Source of the DNA: Caenorhabditis remanei
Taxonomy: Eukaryota > Nematoda > Chromadorea > Rhabditida > Rhabditidae
Assembly: GCF_010183535.1 (NCBI RefSeq)
Contig: NC_071328.1
Coordinates: 4,092,001-4,156,000, forward strand
Direction: 5' to 3'
DNA: 64,000 bases
Of the stretch, positions 36,060 to 49,655 are shown piece by piece; the stretch's first letter is position 1; the number at the start of each line of letters is the position of its first letter. Below the pieces are notes generated by a model. The model made no database searches. It had not been told where the DNA came from and saw nothing but the letters and a program-made list of their open reading frames with translations. The position numbers and the translations under genes are program-made.

Positions 36060-36385
36060 TCCTATCGTCTGTCACATCTCTCAGACACCGGTAAGAAATC
36101 GAAGAACCATAATCTAATCTAGAATATCTCAATTCACTCTGCTTCCTATTGCTCTCATAATAAGGTCCACCGTCTATCTACTGCGATGACAGGATAGATT
36201 ATTTTCGGAATGGAAGGGTGACGACGTGGCAGTGATGAGGACACACAAGACTCTACTCGTTCAGCTCATCTCTTTTTCTCTATTATATTCTTCATTATTT
36301 CAAAATGAAAACTATAAAACTTTCTAGTTTTCCCTCCCGTGTCCAAACTGAAATATTCTCAAGGATGGAACTTATCGATATTGGA
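36060..36385 (+). pseudogene. Inverted 5' end of an F-box gene
   Basis: This stretch is an inverted copy of the F-box promoter region at about 35580-35880, followed by the first codons on the plus strand ([20 protein letters not shown] from 36305). After MELIDI the frame runs into antisense tubulin at about 36383. Together with copy 2 it forms an inverted repeat centred near 35970. The 163-codon open frame that continues through it is a junction product. Confidence 0.8.
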
Positions 36386-37036
36386 AATGAGTGGAGTGTA
36401 GGCGGCCAATGGGAAGTGGATTCTTGGGTATGGGACCAAGTTGGTTTGGAACTCGATGAGATCAACATTGAGGGCTCCATCGAAACGAAGAGAGGCAGTG
36501 ATCGAAGACACAACTTGGGAGATGATACGGTTCAAGTTGGTGTAGCTTGGACGATCAACGCTGAGGTTTCTACGGCAGATGTCGTAGATGGCTTCGTTGT
36601 CAACCATGAAGGCACAGTCGGAGTGCTCAAGGGTGGTATGGGTGGTAAGAACAGAGTTGTATGGCTCAACAACAGCGGTCGAAACTTGTGGAGCTGGGTA
36701 GATGGAGAACTCCAACTTGGATTTCTTTCCGTAGTCGACAGAAAGACGCTCCATGAGAAGAGAGGTGTATCCGGATCCAGTACCTCCTCCGAATGAATGG
36801 AAAACGAAGAATCCTTGGAGTCCGCTGCAGTTATCAGCAAGACGGCGGATTCTGTCGAGAACGGTGTCGATCAATTCCTTTCCGACGGTGTAGTGACCAC
36901 GAGCATAATTGTTGGCGGCGTCTTCCTTTCCGGTGATCATCTGCTCTGGGTGGAAAAGCTGCTTGTAGGTTCCCGTGCGAATCTCGTCTGCAAATCGTCA
37001 TTCTTGAATCGAGCACGTCCACATGTGATAGATATT
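36383..37036 (-). pseudogene. Alpha-tubulin exon-2 fragment
   Basis: Antisense of tba-1 exon 2 ([17 protein letters not shown] to [11 protein letters not shown]) plus about 50 bases of the preceding intron. The exon is open and almost unchanged, with one F-to-Y change at GSGYTSLL. It is cut before the exon-2 donor by the F-box junction and after the intron by the LDL-receptor junction. It has no start, no exon 1 and no exon 3. Codon-level similarity to copy B ([10 protein letters not shown], Ile for Asn) suggests derivation from that copy and not from tba-1 at 15.1-16.6 kb. Confidence 0.88.
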
Positions 37037-37519
37037 TGGCAATATATTCTTCACACAGAAGTGTAAGTAATTCTATAATTCAAGCCTTTCATTTCAAAAT
37101 TATCTTTCAGCTCCCTCACCTCGGTGTGCAGCATGAATGGATTGTTCTGTCGTCGAATCATTGAGGGGAAAGTTCACGGACAAACCTATCGTGATCTCGT
37201 CGTTCATCCGATGCGCGGTCTCATCATTTGGATTGATTCCTACCAGAAGTCTCATCGTATCATGATGGCTTATCATTCAAATATTCAATAAATTTATTTT
37301 GATTCTTTCAGGGGAAGTCCTCACATCATCCACACATTCAACCGTTTCCCATATGGTCTTGCTGTCAATCACTCTCTCTATCAGACTGGTCCATCAACCA
37401 ATCCATGTCTAGAGCTCGAATGTCCATGGTTGTGCATTTTGGTGCCAAAGAATGATCAAATCACTGCTGCCAAATGCGTCTGTCCAGATGGTTATACTCA
37501 TTCAATCTTCGATAACCAT
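37037..37519 (+). pseudogene. LDL-receptor fragments (exons 3 end, 4 and 6)
   Basis: From 37037 the sequence follows the receptor: end of exon 3 (NIFFTQK with a GTAAG donor), part of exon 4 lacking the SPSV codons, then a jump from IMM to the intron before exon 6 near 37270. Exon 6 begins gggaagtcc, carrying the same 42-base deletion as copy 1, and ends at FDN before unrelated sequence at 37520. It is a relic. Confidence 0.82.
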
Positions 37520-37767
37520 GCACCGATCATTGATGGTGACCGAGAGACCACCTCCTCGGTCCCATCCTTTTATTCATATATCTTTCCTTTTATATTTACT
37601 CTTTTATATTAATCCTCACTTATGTGCACCTTAATAAATACCTTTATTCTAATTGTGTTCTGTTATGTAATGTATATGAAAAGACCGCCACCTAGACCCC
37701 ACCAGAGGTCTAGGTCACGGTACACACAGACTGGAAGACATATACCCAACCGAGGTACATGTAACAA
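37520..37767. other. Unassigned sequence before duplication copy B
   Basis: Nothing coding was recognised. A short hairpin is visible at gaccgagagaccacctcctcggtc (about 37540-37563), and ccacctagaccccaccagaggtctaggt (about 37688-37715) forms another. The stretch resembles a piece of a repetitive element but no terminal structure was found. Confidence 0.3.
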
Positions 37768-38409
37768 TATTGAGACAAGACATTCATATCTCGGTTCTTT
37801 TAATGATCTGCACTTGTTTTTTGATTCATTGAATTGTCAGGGATAAGGCATAAATAAATAATTACAGCTTTGTTTTTTTGTTGCAGAAATTGAGTTACTG
37901 TAGGCGTCACTGATATCGAATTAAAAAACCTGCAACTTTCGAACTAATTTTTGGTATGTCAAGAAAAGTGGTACAAAAAAGTTGTCAACTACAAAAATAG
38001 AGATCTAGGTTTTTTTTACAATGCTAAATAAAATTCAATATTAAAAATATCTATCTGATTCCATCAGAAGCGTTAAAAGATACGGTAAAGAATGTCAAAC
38101 TTGCAGTTTAAAAGGTCATTTTTGTCAGTGTACCACAGCCTCACTGAATATTTCTCAATATTAATTTTATATTAAATGTGTAGATCAAAAGTAGAGCTTC
38201 ACTTTTGTAGTTGTCAACTTTTCTGGACGAGCACATCCTGAGAAGTTATCAATTGGAAAAGTAATTTATTGCAATAGTTGCCCCTTTTCCGGAGCTGTGC
38301 AATTTGATGGACTAAAACTTTTCAGAGAAATCTCGTACAGAAAAGTTATCAATTACAAAAATGAAGCTCTATTTTTGATCTACATATTCCATAAAAATTT
38401 AGCCCTTAC

Positions 38410-38740
38410 CAAATTCTTACCCAAATTCCGGAGAAGAAAAAAGAAATTTCCGAGTCAATACCAACTCATCTAACTGAGCTAAACAAGAATTCACAATTCC
38501 CCAGTTCAGTTTCCTTTTTGCATCCCCGAATTTTTCAAATCCGAAAATCCTTTTTCTTCCCCAAATTTCTAAAATCCGAAAAAGAAGGAAAAAGAGATTT
38601 TCCACTGTATTCTGTTTTGAATGACCAAGCTGAATCAGAATCCACAATTTTCGATTCAGATTCTCTTCTTCTTCCTCGGATTTTCAAAATCCGAAAAACA
38701 TTTTTTCTGTTCCGAGTTTTGAAAATCTGGGGAACATAAA
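38410..38740. repeat. Palindromic pyrimidine/purine block, duplicate copy
   Basis: Counterpart of 9540-9915 in duplication copy B, with the same caaaatccgaaaa units. It is shorter than copy A by about one unit on the left. No gene is supported. Confidence 0.6.
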
Positions 38741-38941
38741 GAGATTTTTTCGTCAATTCTCATCTACAATGCCTAAAAACTTGGCACTGTGAGACAATTA
38801 GTTAGCCTGTGGCACACATCCAAATGTGGACTATTTTCAACTGAAACTGCAAGTACGACATTAAAAACAAAATTGTTTTTGCGTGACCCTCACTAAACGC
38901 TTTTGTTAACAAATCAAAAATCCGAATAACAGTTTTCTAAA

Positions 38942-39280
38942 ATGTGCGGGAGATCGAAACGAATTTCAAGAAATTCAGATAATCAAGAAATTTCTAGACC
39001 AAGTACTTCTGAATCTACTTCTTCTTCAACCATTTCTTCTCCGGTGTAAGCGAATTGTGTTAATAAATAATAATCAAATATAAAACTGAACTTCAAAAAG
39101 AAAGAACACCAACTAAATAACTCAACTTTTCGGTCACACAGAGTACATTGTAGCCCGTCGGGTTGTCATCTTTGTCCTCCTCCTTCTGCTCGAAATTGTC
39201 ATCATTCTGATTTGTATTTTGCCACTTTTTCATTTATATAAGAACTACACTTTCCCCTCAAATCATCATCAATATTCAGA
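38942..39280 (+). CDS. Duplicate of candidate small gene upstream of gpx
   Basis: The 35-codon frame (38942-39049) differs from copy A only at one Val-to-Ile codon by eye. The hydrophobic frame after 39140 is preserved at the nucleotide level. Here a cacag acceptor precedes tacattgtagcc, which could splice to the ccg/gtgtaag donor and give a one-pass membrane protein of about 90 aa that terminates inside gpx exon 1 in another frame. The model remains weak without transcripts. Confidence 0.28.
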
Positions 39281-39865
39281 ATGTCTTCTGTCTACGAATT
39301 CACTGTCAAAAACGCCAATGGAGACGACGTAACGTTATCTGAATACAAGTGAGTTTTCGGAAAAATTGAAGTATTTTCTCCATGTTGTCTTTTCAGAGGA
39401 AAAGTGCTCATCATTGTCAACGTGGCATCGCAATGTGGCCTGACGAATAAGAATTATACACAACTGAAAGAGCTTCTTGATGTGTGAGTATTCTCGATTC
39501 CTCAAATCCATCTCATTAGTTGTTTCAGCTACAAAAAGGACGGACTTGAAGTGTTGGCATTCCCGTGTAACCAGTTTGCTGGTCAGGAGCCATCTTGTGA
39601 AGTGGACATCCAGGCATTTGTCGCCGATAAATTCAAATTCGAACCCACACTTTTCCAAAAGATTGATGTGAATGGAGACAAGGCGTCGCCACTTTTCAAA
39701 TTCTTGAAAAATGAGAAAGGAGGATTCATGTTCGATGCGATCAAATGGAATTTCACCAAGTTTTTGGTTGGAAGAGACGGAAAAATCATCAAGAGATTAG
39801 GCCCGACGACTGATCCAAAGGATATGAAGAAGGATATTGAGGAGGCACTTGGCGTGCGGCTGTAA
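39281..39865 (+). CDS. Glutathione peroxidase (Cys type), copy B
   Basis: Exons 39281-39348, 39397-39483 and 39529-39865 give 163 aa, nearly identical to copy A. A clear difference is Phe to Leu in KRLGPTTDP. Catalytic Cys36, the FPCNQF loop and KWNFTKF are all kept. Intron 2 is only 45 bp and lacks the foldback insertion. The promoter-proximal sequence is also duplicated, so the gene may be expressed. It is the only gene of the duplicated block that remains undamaged here. Confidence 0.9.
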
Positions 39866-39954
39866 TTCTTTTTTTTGTATCAACATGATTAATCACATGA
39901 AAATTGGAAAATAAACAAAATAAAACAAGACAAATTAACAATAAAACGAAACAA

Positions 39955-42870
39955 TTATTCATCGGAGATGAGTCGGTGTCGACGATGATGATCTTTATTC
40001 TGAAAAAAACTTGAAATTGGTTAGAAATTAGTGTTTTTCAGAGTGAAAACGTACACCTATATTCTTCTCTTTCATTCTTGAGACTGAAGTGGATTCGAGA
40101 GAAGCCAATGCAATTTCAGCCGCTTTCAGTTCGGCTTTGTGGACGTTCGATTCAGCAGCAGAAGCGAGTCGTTTTCCTCTGAAAATTAATAATTTTCTTG
40201 GAACAAAAAATCCCAGATAAAACCTAAAATACACTCCAACTTTGAATATTCGATTATTGGTGGGTCCTTCTATAGAAAGAATTCTATAATCCGGCATAGC
40301 TGGATTCGGATTCTGCGCATCACGTATCGCAAGACACCACTGTTGAAGATGTGATTTCGCATCATTCCATTGCTCACTGTTGATGAAATGCTTCAATCTC
40401 GGGCAGAAAACAATCCGAATGGAAGATCGACAATGCTCGATTCCTCTATCCACATAGAGAGCTCCAATGAATGCTTCCACCAAATCAGCCTTGTCTTTCA
40501 TCTTCAATTCAGGTGTTTTATGTGGTGGCTTCACAACGAATTCCAAGAAACCGAGATCATCACAAACGACTGATTGAGTCTGATTACTGACTAAACTTGT
40601 TCTCAACAATGACATATGTCCTTCGTGATGCAATGGGTAACGACGGAAGAGATAGTCAGAGACAACGAGTTGAAGCACCGAGTCACCCAACCATTCCAGT
40701 CGTTGGTTGTGCCCTTTCGTCAAATCATTGTGTGGAACATTGCGACGAGTGAATGCCTTTGCCAATAATCGAATATTGTTGAATTTGATATTTAGAATGT
40801 TCTCCAATTTATGAAAAGATGCAAGTGCTGGAGTTATATTCGATAGCTCTCGATCACCAAGTGGATCCTCTCTCTTCAACTCGTGCTCATTAATATGATC
40901 CCACATTTTTTTGAGATTCGGAGCACTTCCATACATTGCTTTTGAGAACAATCGATCACATGCTCCAAGTCCTCCATCCAGATATACAGCAGCCACAACA
41001 GCTTCGAATGCATTCGCCAACGCGTGTTTCCATTCAGCTTCATTAATGAGATCAGCTCCATGCGCATATTGTAACATCTCATCTATTCGACAGTTTTTGG
41101 CAAGGTCCGCCAGATTTCTGTTCTGAACCAAAGCAGTTCGATACGTAGCGAGACCTCCTTCGAAATGGTGAGGAAGCATAAATTAGAGATGATGAGAGAC
41201 AATGAGTTCCACCACTGCGTCACCGAGATATTCCAGACGTTCGTTGTGAAGAATAGGCTCGCCTCCTTCTGTTTCTCCGCCCATAATGTTGAATAGGCTC
41301 ACAATTCCTGAAAATTAGTTTTTTTTTCTCATCAACCATCATTATAATCTTACCTTTTTTCTTTTCCCGTTTCTCCTCACTCCCATATTTTCGTCTATAT
41401 CCACAATTGCTAATGATATTTTTAATATGATCCGGAGGTGTTCCGTAATGACTTCTGAATGACGAATGAATCAGAGCCAACTCAATAACTTTCCGATCAT
41501 TGAACTGATACTCGATTATTTCTTCGAAAACACTCAAGGAAAAGTTGTATCGAATGTGATGCGAAGCGATGATAACCATAGCAATATGAGCAATAATATC
41601 TGGTTTAAATCCAGTGTCAATGTACCCTGCGACTGATTTCCGTATGCTCAGATACCGCGCATTTCGGTGTTCATCTTTCAGTTGGTCCAACTCTCGTTTC
41701 ACAACATCATACTCTTTATTCTTTCCCGCGAACTTTTTGTCTTTCTTCATTCTATTCAGCCTTTTCTCAAGTTGAGCAATTTTCACAAGTATTGGAGTAC
41801 TATAGTTCTGAGATCGAATAGAATTATGTACAATATACACTTCTCGTCGTTCCGAATCTCTTTCAAACCAATCCGCTCTCAGTGCTGAAGGTTTTTTGAG
41901 TGTATTCAGGAGAATTGATCGCTTCATTTTGTTAGAAACCCGACTGAATGCATCATCCGGTATTTCGCAGTGATCTATTATTTCCTGTGGATTGAATAAA
42001 TCCTTATCTCCGTTGATCAAGAAATACGCGAGGAGTGTTTTAGTAGACCACAAATGAGCAACACCGTTTTTCATTGCTACGAATCGAGGCATTATATGAA
42101 TGATTGGACAAGAGACGATGCCAGGTGGAAGGTGTTTTGGGTGAAGGTTGAAGTCGAACATCTCGAAAATCTCATGAAAGATGTAATCGAAGAGATGATT
42201 ACAGTCTTCCGGGTCGAAACACTAGAAAAAAGAATTTCACCTTTACATTTTCCTTTTTCAATGCTAACCTCAATCGGAAATCTTTCTTCAACCAACTGGA
42301 ACTCATACTCCAAACTATACTTGCAAATAGGTCGTCTAGTCATACATTCGGGTAACGGAGCATGTGTAATCATCGAGAATCCCTCGAATTCATAGGTTTC
42401 TCCATTAATTGTCATTCCCGTTTTATATATTTGTCCTTCGTTTGGCCCCGGCTTTACTTGGAGAGTGTAGTAATGAAGATTCGATCCACAGCTGAATGGT
42501 AAGAGAGATTGAGAACTGAAAATGCCAAAAAATTGCAAAAAACTAACGTTCTCGTGCAATTCAACACTTTGTTTTCCCCAGCATAGAATCCATGTTTCAG
42601 TCCGCGATTCTTGATTACTGGGGGACATCGGCACTCTGGTCCATCGTTTCCTAGCCCTTTCTCGTTGAATGAAATATCCGGATCGACACCGTTCGGATGA
42701 TTTCTCTTCCGTTCGACTCCCATTCTCAACAACGTCATTTGTCGCTCTTTTTCCTCTCTTTTCTTCTTTTGTGATTCTCTATAATTTTTATTTCCAAGCT
42801 TTTCAATTCAATGATTAACTGACTTTTTTCGCTCGTCACGCTTCTCACTTTTCGTCAGGTTTGCTGTCGA
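39955..42870 (-). pseudogene. Drosha copy B, truncated with nonsense codon
   Basis: Matches drsh-1 exons 3-8 and the 3' end of exon 2. The first exon and the Ser/Asp-rich region are missing because of the deletion fusing it to tubulin at 42870. Within RNase IIIa the codon for Tyr706 in SHHLYF is TAA (near 41183-41181), just after the ERLEYLGDAVVEL signature. The rest of RNase IIIa, RNase IIIb (QRLEWLGDSVLQL) and the double-stranded RNA-binding domain remain open, as does the C-terminal exon (NKDHHRRHRLISDE). Synonymous and conservative changes are scattered. A catalytic Drosha cannot be made. A truncated RNase IIIb/dsRBD product is only a theoretical possibility. Confidence 0.93.
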
Positions 42871-44495
<1,625 letters not shown>

Positions 44496-44905
44496 ATGGC
44501 CATTCCGGTCCAGGAAGCTCTGTCAAGACTGTTCAAGTCGGAGATTGGGGCTGCCCACTATGACCTCATCAAATATCACAGAGAAAACGAATTGGCTGAT
44601 CAAGGTGAGAATTGAAAAACATTGGCTTTTAATATATTTATTATTCAGACGTCGTCACCGAAGAATCAAGACGTCTCTTGGGAAGACTGAGCAACCGAAT
44701 CCCATTGCTTGATGAAATCTTGGAGAAGTCGGAGGACTTCCGTGTTGTCAACACTGCGAATCTCGTCAATGGCTTTGTCAACACAATTCGCATGGCTACC
44801 TTGGAGCTAGAAAACGGCAACCTTCAAGAGACTATTCGCAGAATCGGTCGTATTCACAATTTCACCACTCAAATCATCCGCCAACTTCAAGCCGTCAGAA
44901 TTTAA
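44496..44905 (+). CDS. Unrecognised 121-aa helical protein
   Basis: Two exons, 44496-44604 and 44649-44905, give 121 aa ending LQAVRI. I do not recognise the family. The composition suggests a mostly alpha-helical, charged cytoplasmic protein: [38 protein letters not shown], and [12 protein letters not shown]. There is no signal peptide, Cys pair or membrane segment. The ATG follows ttatttcagtgat, a good spliced-leader acceptor. A diverged fragment is fused antisense to a receptor pseudogene at 29957-30278, showing that the gene was part of the duplicated neighbourhood. Open frame, donor and acceptor all fit, so the gene looks functional. Confidence 0.75.
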
Positions 44906-45005
44906 TTGTTTTTCCGATCTCCTACCTCTGTTGTTTTTCCGATCTCACTCTTTTTCGGTTAAAATATCCGTCGTCTAAGTAAAATGGAATAAAAAGAGTG
45001 CAAAA

Positions 45006-45245
45006 CCCTCATTTCCATCAGTCGAATCATATGTAACACTGTCACTATTGAGCTCCGAAACAACACACGAATATCGTCTGCTTATGGTTTGAGCATTCAT
45101 TAAGGCGCTTTCAGGGTTTTGATGAGCTCATCGTGAGCTCAATTGTGATATCAACGTACCAAGCGAAGAGCAATTCCTTTCGGGTCTAATAGCAATTCCT
45201 TTCGGGTCTAATAGTTGACCATATGCATTCCTGCACTCAATTTTC
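45006..45245 (+). pseudogene. hrdl-1 exon-1 fragment plus LDL-receptor scraps
   Basis: 45006-45118 matches hrdl-1 exon 1 (cctcatttccatcagtcg, then gagctccgaaacaacacacg), with an internal deletion of the segment for the first membrane helix. From 45119 short receptor exon-3 pieces follow (gatgagctcaattgtgatatc). One 24-base unit, agcaattcctttcgggtctaatag, appears twice in tandem (about 45168-45212). These are rearrangement debris. Confidence 0.75.
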
Positions 45246-45256
45246 CCATATTTCAG

Positions 45257-48200
45257 AGCACCACACAAGCTCCCGTCACCAATACAACATGCGACCCGGC
45301 AAAAGAATTCGACTGTGGGATCGGAAGTCTCAGATGCATACCAGCCGAATGGCAGTGCGACAACATAGCGGATTGCGACAATGGAAAAGACGAGTTGGGA
45401 TGCACGTATGCCCATCACTGCGGCAACTCCTTCTTGTTGTGCAAGAACACACGATGTGTGGCCGGCGAATTCAAGTGTGACGGAGAGGACGATTGTGGTG
45501 ATGGCAGTGATGAGCAACACTGTGAATACAATACTCGAAGATTGCGATCAGGTCGTCCCGCTCCTCCTCCTCTGCCAAACACGTTTGTCGGTCATAACGG
45601 ACCAGAATGTTTCCCGCCAAGATTGCGATGCAGATCAGGACAGTGTATTCAGGCTGATCTCATTTGTGATGGACAGGCCGATTGTTCCGGAGGTGACGAT
45701 GAAGTCAACTGCACGAGAGGACCCATTGTAGATTTGAAGAAGACACCTTCTCTCAATGAAATGCACCCTGACCCAACTCTTTTTGCATGATGTAAGTTTC
45801 AGTTTCGGCTCCGGGGCATATCGCCACCAATTTTTTTTTGAAAATTTCCAATGCTATAACCTTAATAAGCATAATCAACGCGTGCTAGTGATATGTTTTT
45901 TTCCTCATAAAACTTTGGAAATTTTCCGAATATTGGTGGCGAAACGTCCGGTGGCGCAATGTCCCGGAGCCTTAATTTCAAATGATTATATAAACTTTCT
46001 TGTTTTTCAGAAAGAGGAATGCCGTCACGGATACGCTCTCTGCTTTAGTGGCGACGTTTGCATCCCGAACAACTTCTTCTGTGATGGAGACATCGACTGT
46101 GAGGATGGTTCTGATGAGCTCAATTGTGATATCAACGTACCAAGCGAAGAGCAATTCCTTTCGGGACAAGCTGACCATATGCATGCCTGCTCTGCAGCTG
46201 GAAAGTTTGCATGTGAAACAAAAGGAACCGAAATAACTGTCTGTATTCCAATGAACGCGACATGCAACGGTATCAAGGAGTGTCCATTGGGAGATGACGA
46301 GTCTCGTCAATGTTCGGAATGTGCCAGAAAACGATGTGATCACACCTGCATGAACACACCTCATGGCGCCAGATGTATCTGTCAAGAAGGATACAAACTC
46401 TCTTATGACGGTGTTAGTTGTGAAGATGAAGACGAATGTGCCACGCATGGACACATTTGTCAACATTTCTGTGAAGATCGTCTCGGACCGTTTATCTGTA
46501 AATGTGCCAACGGATATCAATTACAAGAGGATGGACATTCATGCAAATACGAAGCCACTTCTACTTCCGAAGGATATCTTTTCATCAGTTTAGGAGGAGA
46601 GATACGTCAAATGCCATTGGCCGATTTCAGCGACGGTTCGAACTATGCTCCTGTTCAAAAGTATGCCGGACACGGAAACATAAAATCAGTCGACTTTATG
46701 CATCGCAACAATAAACTGTTCATGGCAATTTCTGACGAACAAGGCGAGCCCACTGGAGAATTGGCAATGTCAGAGAACGGCTTGTTGAGAGTTCTCCGTG
46801 AAAACGTCATCGGAGTTGGAAATATTGCTGTCGACTGGATTGGTGGCAATCTATTCTTCACACAGAAATGTAAGTAATTCTATATGTCAAACCTTTAATT
46901 TCAAAACATATCTTTCAGCTCCTTCACCAAGTGTCGGAATCTCGGTGTGCAGCATGAATGGATTGTTCTGTCGTCGAATCATTGAGGGGAAAGTTCACGG
47001 ACAAACCTATCGTGGTCTCGTCGTTCATCCGATGCGCGGTCTCATCATTTGGATTGATTCCTACCAGAAGTCTCATCGTATCATGATGGCGAACATGGAT
47101 GGTTCTCAAGTAAGCTCATTTTCTTTTATTTTTGAGTAAATTCTATCGTTTTCAGGTTCGAATTCTTCTTGACAACAAATTGGAGTCACCAACGGCTCTG
47201 GCTATCGACTACGTTCGTTAGGATATCTACTATGGAGACGTTGAGCGCCGTCTGATCGAAAGAGTCAACATCGACACAAAGGACAGACGAGTGGTGATCT
47301 CAAGCGGTGTCCATCACCCATTCGACATGTTTTACTTCAACGGATACCTTTATTGGTCTGATTGGTAAGTTTATCGCTCAAATATTCAATAAATTTATTT
47401 TGATTCTTTCAGGGACATTGAAAGTACAAGAGATCACTCATCACCACTCGAGTCCTCACATCATCCACACATTCAACCGTTTCCCATATGGTCTTGCTGT
47501 CAATCACTCTCTCTATCAGACTGGTCCATCAACCAATCCATGTCTAGAGCTCGAATGTCCATGGTTGTGCATTTTGGTGCCAAAGAATGATCAAATCACT
47601 GCTGCCAAATGTGTCTGTCCAGATGGTTATACTCATTCAATCTTGGATAACACGTGCATCCCACCAACAACTATTGACGAGGAGAAGAAGCTTGAAAAGC
47701 TTTCTCATGTCGGAGCAGCGTTGATGGCCGAGAATTGTAAAGCCGGTGTGGCGTGTCTGAATGGAGGATCGTGTCGCGAACTTCAGAATGAGCATGGAAG
47801 AACTCATCGCATCCTTTGTGACTGTGAGCAACCATACGATGGTCAATTCTGTGAACGTCTCAATCCGGAAATGCTAGCTGCAATGGAAGAAGAAGACACG
47901 TTTGCCGGACTCATTGCTCTTCTACTCATCTCTCTCCTCATTCTCGTCGTTGTTGGATGTGTCGCCTTCTTCTGGTTCGCTCAACGAGAATTGACAAACG
48001 AAGTGATTTCCACTGCTCGTGTTCATGTTGACAACATGGCTCGGAAGGCTGAGGACGCTGCAGCTCCACTCGTCGACAAGTTGAGAAAGGTCACCGATAT
48101 GCAAAGAAGTACATCACCAAGAGAAGGATGTCATTCGGCAACAAACGTCAACTTCGTCACTGATGAGACAACTGCCGAGAAGAGAGTTCGAATGCAAACT

Positions 48201-48374
48201 TCACCGGTAAGATTATCTCTCTTCTTCGAAATATTAACATTTCTCTCATTTCAGTCATCCTATGGCAATCCACTCTACGACGAGATTCCGGATGTGCCGT
48301 CTGGCTTCACGATATCCACGTCTGCACCATTCGCCGGCATCATCCGCTTCGAGGATGACAACAGCTTGTTGTGA
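45257..48374 (+). pseudogene. LDL-receptor-family gene copy 2, broken
   Basis: Plus-strand copy of the receptor from exon 2 to the stop. Approximate exons are 45257-45790, 46011-46869, 46919-47109, 47156-47364, 47413-48213 and 48255-48374. The signal-peptide exon is absent. Lesions: an 11-base deletion near the end of exon 2 gives an early TGA (LFA then stop, 45788-45790). TAG at 47219-47221 replaces the same Gln codon as in copy 1. A seven-base deletion at the start of exon 6 (gggacattg, 47413) shifts the frame. The LDLa, EGF, YWTD, transmembrane and NPLY tail segments are otherwise clearly recognisable. Confidence 0.9.
45800..45972. repeat. Intronic palindrome in receptor copy 2
   Basis: The stretch starts ggctccggggcatatcgccacc and ends ggtggcgcaatgtcccggagcc. 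The arms pair throughout and are joined by taagcataatcaacgcg. It is a foldback element sitting in the intron before the fourth LDLa repeat. Confidence 0.8.
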
Positions 48375-48896
48375 TTTCCACAACTAAACTAAATCAAATG
48401 TCTGTAAAGTATATTTATTTTCGTTTATTTATTGCATGAACGTTGATAATGTTTATTGTTCTTTTTGCTCTTCTCATTTTCAGATGCACAATTTAGACAA
48501 ATAGCACAAAGCAAAGACAATTTGAAAAGGCATCTAAAGTGTTTATTTTTGACAGTCAAAAATCGGGGAAAATATACAGAAGGGAACCGGGAAGAAACAG
48601 GTAAAGGATTAGAAAAAGACGAGATTTGAGAGGAAAACACGAAAAAAAGAAACAAAGCGAAATTCAGAATCTCAAAAGATACAGAGGAAATTGATAATTT
48701 GGATGATGGTCATACCCATACGTGACAACAGAGAAGAAAGGGTCATGAAAGGAAAATAGGACTATGCTATGAATGAAAAGATGGGAATCTCATCTAATTG
48801 ATACAAAATATACAACAAAATCTACACACAAAGAAGAAGAATTACAGCCGTAGCTTTCTTCGACAAGAACATCCTAAAAAGATATGGAGAAATGAG

Positions 48897-49655
48897 TTAT
48901 TCTGTGATTCCCATTGCTCGCAAATCGGCAGCTTTGTCTGAAGCCAAGTACTTCCGCCGATATGTTTCAATCATCTTTGCTCTTTGAATCTCATAGTAAG
49001 AGAGTTCTTCATCACCAGACGACGTACTCAACTTCGTCCATGTCCGCTGTCGTCCATTGTCTGGTTCTTGAATAACTTCGATCGGTTCTTCATACTCGAT
49101 CTCGTTTTCGCTCTGAAATAATAAAAGAATAGATCTCATTTTCCCATGCTTATTTATTACTCACCTCATCAGAAAGCTCATCATCCAATGCTCCGGGTAG
49201 TAACGACGGATTCACTCCAATACGTCCTTCCAGAATGTTCTCAATAGTCGTTTGTGTCATTCCCGTTTGTCGAAGATCTGTCAGAATTGCTTCTGTTGAC
49301 ATTTGCGGAAACATTTCTCTGACTTGTTCCAACATTGTTTGCAGCTGCTCTTCCGATGGTTCAGCAGCTCTTCCCAACAAACTGCTGAGGAACGGTCCGA
49401 GATCGAGATGAAACTGCGGAAAGTGAACGAATCCGAATGTTCCGCCATTGAATACCACTCTGGTCGTGCTATTTGCATCTGCTTCTCTCAGTTGATCTTG
49501 AGGCGACGGAATGATGCATCTGCACGTTGGGCACGACGAATCTTGAGCGAGCCACCACATGAGACACCAATCATGGAACTGGTGAGAGCACGGAAGACGA
49601 CGAGAAGTACCGAGCAATTCCCAGCACACAACACATCTATCGTCACTGTTGGCAG
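48897..49655 (-). pseudogene. hrdl-1 C-terminal fragment
   Basis: Matches the last part of hrdl-1 exon 5 from AANSDDRCVVC to SDE, the intron, and the complete last exon ending AADLRAMGITE, including the 3' flank. The RING and CUE domains remain open and nearly unchanged; the membrane half is absent. The 5' break is at about 49655, next to unrelated tacgcattctg. There is no start codon or promoter, so it is read as a duplicated relic. Its tcttcccaacaaac sequence near 49370 is the empty site of the MITE at 26913. Confidence 0.88.

Noticed and set aside
36305..36796. 163-codon F-box/tubulin fusion reading frame
   Set aside because: It joins about 26 F-box codons to antisense tubulin at a rearrangement junction. 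The second part is not a natural protein sequence.
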